A stretch of 64,000 bases of DNA from Flaccisagitta enflata (Eukaryota; Chaetognatha; Sagittoidea; Aphragmophora), in contig OZ231127.1 in assembly GCA_965153355.1 (NCBI GenBank), positions 72,478,001 to 72,542,000 of the forward strand, in the 5' to 3' direction. Positions 39,121 to 49,056 of this stretch are shown here, piece by piece. The notes beneath the pieces are model-generated. The model was not told where the DNA came from. It searched no databases and saw nothing but the letters and a program-made list of their open reading frames with translations. The translations under genes were made by a program, and so were the position numbers. Within the stretch, counting starts at the first letter, position 1, and each line of letters begins with the position of its first letter.

Positions 39121-39195
39121 GCGTGGGCGTCGGGGGTCAATAAAAGCCGCCCTTTGATTTCGGAGGCGCGTCGAATCTAGAAAATTAAAAGGCAG

Positions 39196-39222
39196 AGGAG
39201 GAGGAGGAGGAGGAGGAGGAGG
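39196..39222. repeat. (GGA)n trinucleotide repeat
   Basis: Nine GGA units. Confidence 0.9.
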
Positions 39223-39950
39223 CTGAGGTGAGGTGGAGGGGAGGAAACGAAAGTGCTAATTGTAGGTTTTTATGGGCAATCACAGTAGAGCTGTTGATAC
39301 ATTAATTACATTAAATATGTGATGCAAATAATCATTGAAAAAAAAAGAAAAAAAAAAACAAAAGCAAAAAAAAAAAAACAACTGTCTATTCAGGTTGCTG
39401 TCAATGTAAGGCCGGAGTAAGCAGTGAAGAAAATGGAAAGGCGCGTGTTGTATTCGTGAAAATATTGGTAAAGGTGAGGGAGGAAGAGCTGTTGCGATGC
39501 CAAAAGTGACACCTGGAGGCCGGACGAATAAAAAGCTCCAGCGTTTCCAATCATTCAATCTTTTTCTTTACCTTCTGTCTTGGATCTGTTGATAAATTCG
39601 GAAAGAAAGAAAATTAGCCTTTCTCATCGTCGGCATGTCCAGACATTTTACTGATAAAGGTGGCCGCAGTTCCCCAAATAATTTCGAAATTGACATCCAA
39701 TATATTCTTCCCTCCCAATGATAGCATCTATTTCTGACAATTCCACTCCCTTTGAAGGTGTCTCTATTGTTTCCTTTCTGAAAAATCTACTTCGCGAAAA
39801 CTTCTTTTTTTTTTCAGTTTTGGCGAAAATTGAGTTTTGGTCGTACACTTAATTCATGTAATTAGATATCAATGATTTTACGGTTGATGGCATGCTATCA
39901 ATTATATGCCCATCCTATTCAGTCTAGTGACAGATGATTAAATGATCATG
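39223..39950. other. unannotated spacer
   Basis: No gene recognised; A-runs at 39337-39380. Confidence 0.4.
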
Positions 39951-39951
39951 T

Positions 39952-39985
<34 letters not shown>
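39951..39985. repeat. (GAT)n trinucleotide repeat
   Basis: About 11 GAT units. Confidence 0.93.
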
Positions 39986-40627
39986 CACAAAAATTGCGAC
40001 ACTATCAAATAAATAGCATGCCGCAATACTGAAAAAACACACAGTAAAACAGTTTCACAGCTAGCAATCGTAATGATGAGTTCATTCGGTAATCATTTGT
40101 TTTCACTGACGGCATGCCATTTCATCTTCAATTACTTAACATTTTTTTCCCTTCTGACTGATATCTTTTTTTTCTGTTTTACGATTCCCACTCGCGTGAT
40201 GAAAATCTATTGCGAAGAGAAAAAGCGCTTTTCCAGCCAAGACGGATGGTCGCATCGCCATTGGTAACAAAGAAATGATACAAGTATAAATTGGTGAATG
40301 GTAACCGTCTCTCTTGAAATATCATGTTGTGCTCTCGTGATCTCGGAGAGAATAATAAAAGACAAAAAGATAGACAGTTTATCGCGACATCATGAATGAG
40401 CTGTGGCAGCGATCAAATTGCTTTGTTGCCTTATGTGGAAGTAAAAATCAGCCGAGTTAAACAGACATAGGAAAAACGTTCTTTGCCGTAAACACACTGT
40501 CAATGACAACAAAATGAGGGCCGCCCAACATTGATAATTGAGATAAGAAGTACCAAGTAAGCTAAAACATGCCCACAGAAAAATGCGCGATAAAACAGCT
40601 GACAAACCAACAGAAAGACCGACTGAC
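39986..40627. other. unannotated spacer upstream of the BEL/Pao element
   Basis: No gene or element ends recognised. Confidence 0.4.
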
Positions 40628-40632
40628 AGAAC
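40628..40632. repeat. target site duplication, left (AGAAC)
   Basis: AGAAC immediately precedes the 5' LTR and is repeated at 53066-53070. Five base pairs is within the range usual for BEL/Pao integrases. Confidence 0.88.
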
Positions 40633-41410
40633 TGTGACATTCTTCACATTCCCCACCATATGCAGGCCAAGAAGCGCTCGATCGGACGCATTCGACTCCG
40701 CGGATCCCGAAGAAGAGGAGGGGCTCTCTCGCCATCGAAAATCCAAGATGGCGTCTGCTCGACTGCAGAGTGGAGGAAATCGAGGAAGAAGGAGAGAGAT
40801 CTTCGATCGACGGAGGAAGGGGAGGAACGCGCGCGCGCACCGGAAGCGCTGACTTCCGGTTGAGGATTGATGAACTATATCTCCTCAACCGCTTAGAGGA
40901 GAAAAGACTTCGACCCCTCTATCGAATTCCCACGACGTGACGAATCTATTTATCATTGTTTCATTGCTGCCAAATAATTTCAAATCTCGTGATGTTTTGA
41001 TTCATTTTTTGTTATTTCCATATTAAGTAAAAGTAGCTTCCCTGACTTTCTTACTGACATTCGATTACAATATCTCTGTTAAAGACTCGATTTTTGATGC
41101 TTTTTCCCCGACTTCCCTGCCCTGTGCCTAGATTAAACTGCTCACAACATCCGTAAGTCCGACCTTATCATTTTTGGCGCTATACAAAAGTATCCTTCCT
41201 TGACACAGGAGCTTGTCCTAACTTTTTCCTTTTCTCTGTCCGTCAGGATTCTACTAATAGACTGATTTCGCGGACAACTGGACCGCTCATCTCAACCATT
41301 TGTTCTAAGCGGGTGTACATTCCAAATCATTAGCGCAGCTCGACAGTGGAGTCAGTTCTTGCGATCACGCATCAGGAGCTTGCTAAGAAACCAGACGCTA
41401 AACGATCTCA
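40633..41410 (+). repeat. 5' LTR of the BEL/Pao element
   Basis: Runs from TGTGACATTC to CGATCTCA, with the canonical TG...CA boundaries. It matches 52279-53065 along its length with scattered substitutions and small indels. Two adjacent stem-loops are visible: ACCGGAAG...CTTCCGGT (40839-40860) and GGTTGAGGA...TCCTCAACC (40858-40890). As the 5' copy it should hold the promoter; I could not pick a core promoter with confidence. Confidence 0.92.
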
Positions 41411-41440
41411 CCTCGTGGAATCAAAAACCATCAACGATCC
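41411..41440 (+). promoter_or_regulatory. candidate primer-binding site region
   Basis: TGGAATCAAAAACC (from 41416) begins five bases inside the 5' LTR edge and has the TGG start expected of a tRNA 3'-end complement. I could not match it to a particular tRNA, and the short offset is unusual. Confidence 0.35.
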
Positions 41441-41454
41441 ATTCAACGTCAACG

Positions 41455-44400
41455 ATGTCGACCACCAACAACAACGCCAACACCGACGCGATGTCAATGC
41501 CGCCACCTTCGCTGCCCAATCAACGCAGAAAGGCCTTTCGACCAACCGACTGCGTGTCCATCGTTTCCGACTCATCCGTCTACGCGGGCGCAATGGACCC
41601 CGTGGCTACGACGCTTCGCGGATTACGAAAGGCGCTACGCAACACGCGCAACGCCTACATGTCGGCGTTGAAACAAGCCGATACCCTCAACGACGACGAT
41701 ATATTGGACTTTTACCAAGATATGGACTGCCTTCGAAAGGAAGTGGTTGATGCATGGCACTTGTCAACCAGACAAAGACTTACCTTACATGCAGAGTCAA
41801 CGAACAACCCCGACAAAGCGGCGTCATTGTTGTCGACGGCCGAAAGCTCATTGACGGAAGTACGGAAACAGTGGGACCAATCATGCTTCCACGACAAAAA
41901 CACTTTTGCGTCGCATTATTCGCCATCACCACGACATACATCCACACGGAACACCAGAGACTGGAGCAAAACGCGCTCTCGAGATGACGATGGGGTCGCC
42001 GACGCATTTCGTCCAGTCCCTTTCACGACGACGCAAATCGACGCCGAACACGACCGGCGACGATGGAGACGCTGGAGAGGACGACTTGCCCGTCGGTACG
42101 GAAGCGGCGAATCTCAATGCAGCGGAACAACGCCACAACGCGCCGCCCCATACGCCAGGCGCGATAGAAGACGCCGAACAGATACGTATAAATTTTGAAC
42201 CTCCGACGCCGGCGACGCCGGCGTGGTCGCGCTTCTTGTCTTCTAGAGACGATGGAGATTATTACGCCGACGACGCGATGGAAACGTCATGGCTTAACGA
42301 CGACGCCGACCTCCCTCCAGGCGCCGTTGGCGGCGCCCCTCCCACACAAGATCTTCTCAACATGCTACAGCAGTCGATTGTCGACGGCGACAGAAACGCT
42401 CAAGGCGACGCGATGGTGCACGTCGTCCAACGTCTTGTCAACGACGTCAACCAAGTTCAACGCTCGGTGGCGAGAGAAGCACGCGCGAACACGCGATTCC
42501 GCCTCAGCTCGCGCTCTGTATCCCAACAACGCGAAGAGAACGCCCGGCAGCTGACGGCAAACATCAGCCGAATGGTGTTCGCTACGCCCGGACAGACGCG
42601 GTCACGCTGAAACTTGAATGGAGAGGGAAGAAGGGGAGGAGGAGGAGAGGAGGAAGAAAGAGAAAGAGGAGGAGGAGGAAAGACAACGCATTCACGCTGA
42701 AGAAGTGAGAAAGAAGGCAGAGGAGACGAGAAAGGAGCAGGAGGAGAAAAGGAGGACCCAATTGAAAAACAAGACTGTAGCACAAGAGAAAAGAGAGAAA
42801 GAGGAGAGAGAGGAAAAGAAAAGGAAAGAAGCAGAGAGGAAAGCAGAGGAGGAGAGAAGGAAGGCGGCAAAAAGAGACGCTGAAGAAAGAAAGAAGATGG
42901 AGGAGAAGAAAAGACGCTAAGAAAAGAAAAAGGAGGCAGAGAAGAAAAAGAAAGAGGAAGAGGAGAGGAAGAGGATAGAGGCAAAAGAAAAGCCAGCAGA
43001 GACAACTACCTTCCAAAACGCCACCCCCAGCCGCACGTGAACATCCTCTCCACGAAAAACTGCGCATGAGACAGGATGCAGCGGAGCAAGAAAAGAACGC
43101 GATGGATCACGCGGACGCAATGGCAAGGGTCCAACAATTGATTAGCGACCTCAACTCTGGTACAGCGCTGCTTTGCAGACACGTGCTCGACCGCGCACCG
43201 ACGCTGCCATCACCAAGCTCACCTGGCCATCTGCCCCACAGACGCGGTGACCTTCCAGCCCGCAAGCATCCCGAATGCACATGGAGCTGAAGCGGCTCCC
43301 TGTCGATTTACGCTTCTATGACGCAGGGGTTCACCGTTTATTCAGACGGTTTATAGCCGCCCACCCCAACGACGCGCCGCTCCGGACAAAAGAGACGTCA
43401 AACCGGAAGTGACCTCCGCGAAATGGCACTCCGGGCGCATTCGCAGTCCTTCGCTCGAGAGCACGAACGTAGCCTCTTCACGGCTGCAACCTTATCGCCA
43501 CGACGCCCTGGCCAGAGGCAAAGGACGTGATTGAGGAACAGCAGCACGTCCAAGAAGAAGCGTATATTCTTTTGAGTCGATCGATCATCATTGCCAAGCC
43601 CACCTGAAAATGCCTCCAACATCGAGCTAGACGAAATCGACAAAGTGACTGGGAATTGGCCAACGTCTTCACGAATCCAGCGAAGTAGCTTATCGACTGT
43701 CAACAACTCAACATCAAGGCGCACAATATGCGCCGTGTCTACGGCACTTTGTGGAGACGCCTGGACGAGATGTTCAACACGAGCGCCAACCCATTCCAAT
43801 CGGCCGCCGACAGCATCTGCAGGAAAGGAAAGGTTCCGGAAAACGACATGAGAGCCCATCAATCATTGATTGGCACGCTATACAAACTGGAAAACGTCGC
43901 AGAATTACTGAATGTACCTGGAGAGTGTGATCGTGACGTCCACATCCGCCGCATCATCATCGCGAGGGTGCCACACATCTCGACGGACTATTGGAAAGCA
44001 AGCGCTCGTGAACAGGCTCGCCATGGCACATCTTACGGTTTCCAAGAACTCATCGGGGAGGTGAAGCATTGGGTGTCATATAACAACCTCAAGGAACCCA
44101 CACGCATGGCGCCCAAACCAACGAAGGTTGCAGCGACTGCAGTTGGTCCTGCGACGTTTAAGGAACAGCTCGTCAACTCACCTCCGAAGCAGCAACCCAA
44201 CGCCATCTGCAATATTTGTGGAGGTCGTCACAATTCTCATTCGTGCAACGTTTTGGAAGCCATCCCATCAGCAGAGGATCGTGTGAAGAAGTTGGCGGAG
44301 AAACGTCTATGCTTTCATTGTTTCTGCCCAAACCATTAGGCGCGCGACTGCAAAGACAAGCCAACATGCTCATCTTGCAATAAGAGACACGCAACTTTGC

Positions 44401-44576
44401 TGCACGACCGCCAATTCAAGCCAAAAGGGAATGGAGAAGGAATCACGTTCAAGACGCCAAATGCCGCCGCATTAGCCGCAGCCGCTGCCGCCGCCAAACC
44501 CGTTCCTCCAGCGCCCCCAAGCAGCTCGACGACGGATGACTCGGCATCTGATGAAGGAAGAGTGATGGAGGCGTGA
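41455..44576 (+). pseudogene. gag: BEL/Pao gag, broken by frameshifts and stops
   Basis: Would encode the structural polyprotein. The likely start is ATG 41455 (MSTTNNNANTDAMSMPPP), just inside the LTR edge. The N-terminal part runs in frame 1 to about 41900 (TLRGLRKALRNTRNAYMSAL; helical). It then shifts to frame 2 (41906-42610: ...NMLQQSIVDGDRNAQGDAMV). A highly charged Glu/Lys/Arg helix follows in frame 3 (42618-43040), then a frame-broken DUF1759-like core (43270-43740: LPVDLRFYDAGVHRLFRRF). In frame 3, 43728-44576 carries RRIIIARVPHISTDYWKASA and the zinc knuckles CNICGGRHNSHSC, CFHCFCPNH, a UAG at 44337, then ARDCKDKPTCSSC..HATLLH. The CxxC..H..C / CFxCxxxxH / C..C...H series is typical of BEL gag. 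Clear relic. Confidence 0.85.
42618..43040 (+). other. Glu/Lys/Arg-rich coiled-coil segment inside gag
   Basis: One hundred codons (42618-42920) consist almost wholly of E, K, R, Q and A (for example KEKEEEEERQRIHAEEVRKK). After one UAA the same frame continues (EAEKKKKEEEERKRIEAKEK) to about 43039. It encodes a long charged alpha-helix or coiled coil between the N-terminal and core parts of gag. GGAGGAGGA runs suggest local repeat expansion at the DNA level. Whether it was translated as part of gag is inference from its position and frame. Confidence 0.6.
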
Positions 44577-45370
44577 CTCGCTGCCACCTCCGCGATGAGG
44601 ACGGTGGTCGCGGATGATGATGTCACGCGACCGATTGTTCCTGCAAAAATCACCAACGCATCGACGGGCCGTTCCACCGTAGTGTTGGTGATGATCGACA
44701 GCGGTGCGGATCGTGACGTTTTATCGCTTCAAATCGTTAAAAAATTAGACTTACCAACTGAAAAGATGTTGATACGTGTGCATAAGGTCAATTGTGAGGT
44801 GGTGGAGGAGAAAGTTTTGGCGTCCTTCATCCTTTCATCGATTGACGAGGAATATAACGTCCACATCAGCAACCAAACTAACGGGAGAGTTATTGACGTG
44901 TGATGCGGATATTGCTCCATGCCAACGCGATTTCACAAATCAATCTCATCTTCGCAACATTCCATTTCCAAAAGCAAATGGTCCTGTCCAATTGATCATC
45001 AGCGCCACCCATTACGACGCGACGATGCCTGTGGAGGCAAGAAGAGGTCCATCAGGATCTTTGACAGCCTTCAGATGCGGTTTTGGATGGACTGTAGCAG
45101 GAAAGAGTGGACGAAGATCAGATGATACCGCTGTCAATAACGCAATCCACGAGGATAACGTCGCATTGAGCAAATCTCTCGACCGCATGTTCTATCACGA
45201 CTTCGCCATTGTGTCGGAGGTAGAAATGGGCCAGTCTGAAGAGAATCGTCGCGCTGTGAAACGGGTGATGGAGACGATATACTTTACTGAGAAACCTCCA
45301 AAAATACCGTGGGACTTCCATGGCTGTAGGACAAGGAGAAGATCATCGAAAGTATCAAGTCTGTCAACGC
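44577..45370 (+). pseudogene. BEL/Pao aspartic protease and linker, broken
   Basis: Frame 3 continues from gag past a UGA (44574) into a retropepsin-like domain (peptidase A17 type) that would cleave the polyprotein. VLVMIDSGADRDVLS (44682-44726) holds the catalytic D-S-G triplet. It is followed by LPTEKMLIRVHKVNCEVVEE and an in-frame stop at 44901-44903. A frame-1 stretch then carries the second half: HLRNIPFPKANGPVQLIISA, a decayed 'idLLIG.D.Y', and LTAFRCGFGWTVAGKSG, the 'T.fGW...G' motif. SLDRMFYHDFAIVSEVEMGQ and EKPPKIPWDF lead into reverse transcriptase. Gag and protease share a reading frame, as expected of a single Gag-Pol. Confidence 0.8.
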
Positions 45371-46400
45371 ACGTGCGATGACGATCAAGAGGACAAAAAG
45401 CCTCCGATATAAACTCTCCAACAATCATGACCTCCATGATCGCGTCTTCAAAGAAATGGACAAATTTGTGGACATTGGCGTGGCGATTGAGATTGATCCG
45501 ACGAATGACGACGCAAGCATCTCATCGCCCCGCTGGTGCTTACCCATCCATGTGGTGGAGGAAAGAAATAAAACGCGGATTTGTCACGATGGACGCGCGG
45601 AGACCTCGCTATTTGCCCTCACGAACTACTGATTGAGTCCGGATTATCATGAACGCTCTTGGATCAAGCTTCCCAGGAAATTTCGGCCTTTTCTTTTTTT
45701 ATAAAATCGGTCTGATGACTGGATATAAAGGCGTTCGTTAAATAACCATACTCAACTGAGACGCTGGACACGCCCAGATATATGGTTCACTGATTAAAAA
45801 GCATGAGAGAGCAGTCGTGATGCTCTTCTTGCATATCTTTTGATTCAGGCCATCGAGTCTCGCCACCAGCTATAAGTGCAGCGCCATCACGCCGGAGAAG
45901 ACTGGGTCCGACTCTTGAAAACGCCTACTAAATGTTGAAAGCATGCCTTCACGTTGATGACTGCCCAGGTGCGCATCCAGCCACGAAGCACTGCAGTTGA
46001 AGCAGGATCTCTTATCACTACCATGAAGATGTGCATGATTTACTTCTCGACCAAGTGGAAGTCGAACGCGGTGGAGGTGATGGACGAGGATCCGAATGTC
46101 GCGGTCGACTTGAGCGCCAAACTTGAGGAGCCGACTTATGTCTTGGGAGTCCAACGGTTGCCGTCGACGGACTGCTTCATCTTCAGATGCGATCCAGAAG
46201 CATGCAAGAGAGTGGCAACGACTTCTCGCGCATTGGTCTCCATGCAAGCCGACAACTATGATCCACTGGGATTCACAGCGCCGCGCGCCCTTGAAGGGAG
46301 GAGGTGTCTTCAGTTGACGAGAGCTTCCGAGAAGGGATGGGATTCGACTATGGAGGAGGCGTTAATCAAACGCTTCACTAAATGGTACTCTGCTACTCCA
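45371..46400 (+). pseudogene. pol: BEL/Pao reverse transcriptase, broken
   Basis: Would copy the element's RNA to DNA. The N-terminal part in frame 3 (45378-45632) has LRYKLSNNHDLHDRVFKEMD, RWCLPIHVVEE and KTRICHDGRAETSLFAL, equivalent to the YLPHHPV...K.RvV.D..A...SLN region. The middle (45640-45900) is full of stops and appears partly deleted, since the first catalytic Asp motif is not recognisable. The active-site box HVDD (45950-45961; YVDD in most relatives) is in another frame. TKWKSNAVEV and, after it, LGVQRLPSTDCFIF and NYDPLGFTAP (46255-46285), in frame 3, are hallmarks of BEL/Pao RT. Confidence 0.85.
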
Positions 46401-46960
46401 TTGTTGATCCAAATTGAAATTCCGCGCCACATTGAATGGGGCATTGTGAAGGCTGCTTCGATCGTGGAAGTTCACATCTTCACGCCGCCATCCCTGGTTT
46501 TGGAGTGGGCTATTGGTTGGTGGAAGATGAGGATGGAACAATCCGCGTTACCATTTTGTGCGCCAAGGCTCACGTCGTCCCTCTTGATGCGTCAAAAGCG
46601 TCGCACCACAATTCGGTGCCGAGGTTAGAAATGACCGCAGCAGAGAAATCGGTGAAACTCAAACTTTTCATCAAGAGGACTATTCCAAAGGACTGAGATA
46701 TGAGATTGGTCGGATTCAGAGGCGGTGCTGAAGATGATTTTCGACCATAAATCTAAACGTCCGAGCTTCTTCGCAAACCGATTTTCAAAAATCCACAGCG
46801 GCTCAAGTGATTCTTTATCGAGATGGGTTGATTCGGAGAATAACCCCGCGGACTATTGTTCGCGGGGTATTGACGCTGGCGACAAAGAAAAATGGGACAT
46901 CTTCCATTTCGGTCCGAAGTTTCTCTACCTTCCCAAATCTGAGTGGCCGGTGATGAATAT
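46401..46960 (+). pseudogene. BEL/Pao RNase H region, broken
   Basis: Would degrade the RNA strand of the hybrid. The frame from 46436 carries GFGVGYWLVEDEDGT, CAKAHVVPLD and SVPRLEMTAA, the last corresponding to the iPRLEL.aA signature. The first catalytic Asp that normally precedes GFG is lost through a frameshift (HLHAAIPGFG here). Frame 3 then gives DWSDSEAVLKMIF, FFANRFSKIH and ENNPADYCSRG (to about 46873), matching the 'W.DS..vL', 'fvanR...I' and 'NPAD..SRG' blocks, then GPKFLYLPKSEWP. Confidence 0.82.
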
Positions 46961-47366
46961 TGCGACGGCGCCGGAGGCGTCAATCAACGCCGTCGCGACA
47001 GAAACGGTGGAGGAAGAGGAAGGAGAGAAGGAGAAGGAAATGTTCGCTTATGCAGTCGCCGCCCGTCGCCTAGAGTGGGTGGCGAAATTGCGTTTGATCG
47101 CCGTGATTGTGAAATGTGCGCAGCGATGGAGACAGAAGGCGAAGGCAAAAACTAGAGCAGCGACGACGACGCTGCAAAACCCATACTCTGTATCTATGGC
47201 TGAATTGTACGACGCACAACGCCGCTTGATCAACGCAATTCAGTTCAAACATTTCCATGGAGAAATAACCAAGTTGAATGGAGTAAAACCATCGCCCGTC
47301 ATCAACGCACGCCCGGGCGCCCAAAGATCTGTAAGACTTCACGCTCATCACAATCGGGTTTACTAG
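46961..47366 (+). pseudogene. BEL/Pao linker between RNase H and integrase
   Basis: Frame 3 continues with an acidic stretch (VEEEEGEKEKEMFAYAVAAR), then RRLEWVAKLRLIAVIVKCAQ and AELYDAQRRLINAIQFKHFH. These are typical of the helical connector ('l...l.vv.w..r', 'A...ii...Q...F..Ei..L') before the integrase zinc-binding domain. No catalytic residues are expected here. Confidence 0.65.
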
Positions 47367-48280
47367 GCAACGATGCAAGTCGGGAGCAGATCAGGAATGT
47401 GATATTGCCATGATGAAAATACCATGATTTCCTCCTGCTGAAGATTCAAACGCTGCTTCGATTCGCCATGTCCATCATCAGATTCTTTCACGCGAGGCTC
47501 AAAACACGGTTTTGTGCCGTCTGCGACGCTTTTTGTGGATTTTAGTTCCAGGAAGTGTAAAACAGTCATTCACTATTACGCAGACATAAGCACAAAGGAA
47601 CTTCAAAGATCCTATGAAGCAGCAGATGGCGCCTCTTCCTCAACGTCGGCTCATTCCAACGGCGCCCTTCGAGGAGGTGGGACTCGACTGCATGGGTCAC
47701 TTCCTGGTGAAACTGAACGGCAGGGCGGATCATAAAGTCTGGGCAGTGGTATTTACCTGCATGGTTTTGAGGGCGGTGCATGTGGAGGTTTTGTTTAAAA
47801 TGGACACAGAGGCAATGATCAACGCCATCATTCGATTCGCGGCGAGACGACAAACGGTACGTCGATTCATATCAGACTGTGGCACTAACCTGGTTGGTGC
47901 AAATCGCGTCATGAAGGAGGAGATGCAGTCGTGGAACGCGTCGTCGACGGTGGCTCTGCAGCAGCATGGACTCCAATGGGACTTCATTCCTCCTGGGACT
48001 CCTCATTACGGCGGCGTATGGGAAAGGGTCGTATCCCTTTTCAAAAAACATTTGGCGTCCATTACTTCCGGTCACGTGCTCCATTACGACGTCTTCCAAA
48101 CGATCAATTGGAGCAACGGCGGACATGGGAAATGGGACTTTGAGAGACATTTCCCGCCTTTGAGCGACGATCCTAGCGATACATCAGCGCTGAGGCCGGT
48201 CAACATCTTGCATCCGTCCACGTTCTCACACTCGTCGGCAGCTATTCTTCCTCCAGAGACCGGAAACTACTACTCAGTGG
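47367..48280 (+). pseudogene. BEL/Pao integrase, frames broken, DDE visible
   Basis: Would insert the DNA copy into the genome. A decayed N-terminal zinc-binding part (47467-47570) reads HHQILSREAQNTV and LCRLRRFLWIL. The core from 47614 (in frame to 48438) has MAPLPQRR and APFEEVGLDCMGHF with the first catalytic Asp (residue 25 from that Met). RFISDCGTNLVGA has the second (residue 88), and PHYGGVWERVVSLFKKHL has the Glu (residue 137). FTCMVLRAVHVEV is the usual 'vC...RAvH.E' strand. All three catalytic acids are present, but the upstream zinc domain is frameshifted and the stretch after the Glu lacks the usual 'NsRPL' motif. Confidence 0.88.
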
Positions 48281-48601
48281 GAACAGATGTCAGATGGAGA
48301 AACGCAGCACAGGCCCACGTTGACGCCTTCTGGAAGGTATGGCGCGCCGAATACCTTCAGTTGCTGCACGCAAGGAGCAAATGGACAAAATCGGAAGTGA
48401 ACATCATCAAAGATGCATTGGTCATCATCATTGACTAGACGCTTCATCGACATCAGTGGTCTTTGCGACACGTGGTCGAAGTGGAAGGATCTGGTGCACA
48501 TGTCCGGAAGGCTCAGATCCTACGCCCCGACGGCAAGATTGTTCTCCATGATCAGTCGAAGATCGTCCGATTGGAGCAGGATTCAGATTAAAAACGGATA
48601 A
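48281..48601 (+). pseudogene. DUF5641-like C-terminal domain of BEL/Pao pol
   Basis: DVRWRNAAQAHVDAFWKVWR and AEYLQLLHARSKW match the 'W....FW.rW..EYL..L..R.KW' block. After a stop at 48436-48438 a shifted frame gives VVEVEGSGAHVRKAQILRP, DGKIVLHDQSKIVRLEQD, matching 'G.vR...v.t..G...Rp..kl..Le'. This ends the recognisable Pol. Confidence 0.8.
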
Positions 48602-49056
48602 GTGTGAAGAGAGAGAGAGAGAAAGTAGACCAGAGAGAAGCACAAGTGGTTCTATTTGTAAAGACTATGCAGAAAATGAGGATTTTTTTCTCATGATTAT
48701 TTTTTGGTCTTGTTTACTTTTTCTCAGTTTGTCTGTCTGATATGTCTTTGTGGTGTAATACTATAGGGAGAGAGATATACATGGTGCCCCCAGTCAGTTG
48801 AGAATGTCTGCATGATTGACTGACAATCTAAATTTGCCATGCCATTTCAATCTTGTATTGACCATATAAAGGCATTGTCAGCCTGCTGCATCACATCATT
48901 GGATCTGTTGAGTGTGGAGGTCACTGATATGCCTGATCAAGCGAGTTTTACTTTGTTCATGCATACCATTTAATCTTCATCGTTAATGGATATGCCTTCT
49001 CCGCTTGGTTACATCTCTGAATCTAATTTTCAAAATGAGGTGCTTACTATCTTACG
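48602..49056. other. AT-rich stretch after pol
   Basis: Noncoding-looking sequence starting with a short GAGAGAGAGA run. No gene recognised. Confidence 0.5.

Noticed and set aside
42457-43126. Minus-strand Ser/Phe/Leu-rich frames opposite the Glu/Lys tract
   Set aside because: Antisense shadows of the GGA/GAA-rich gag segment.
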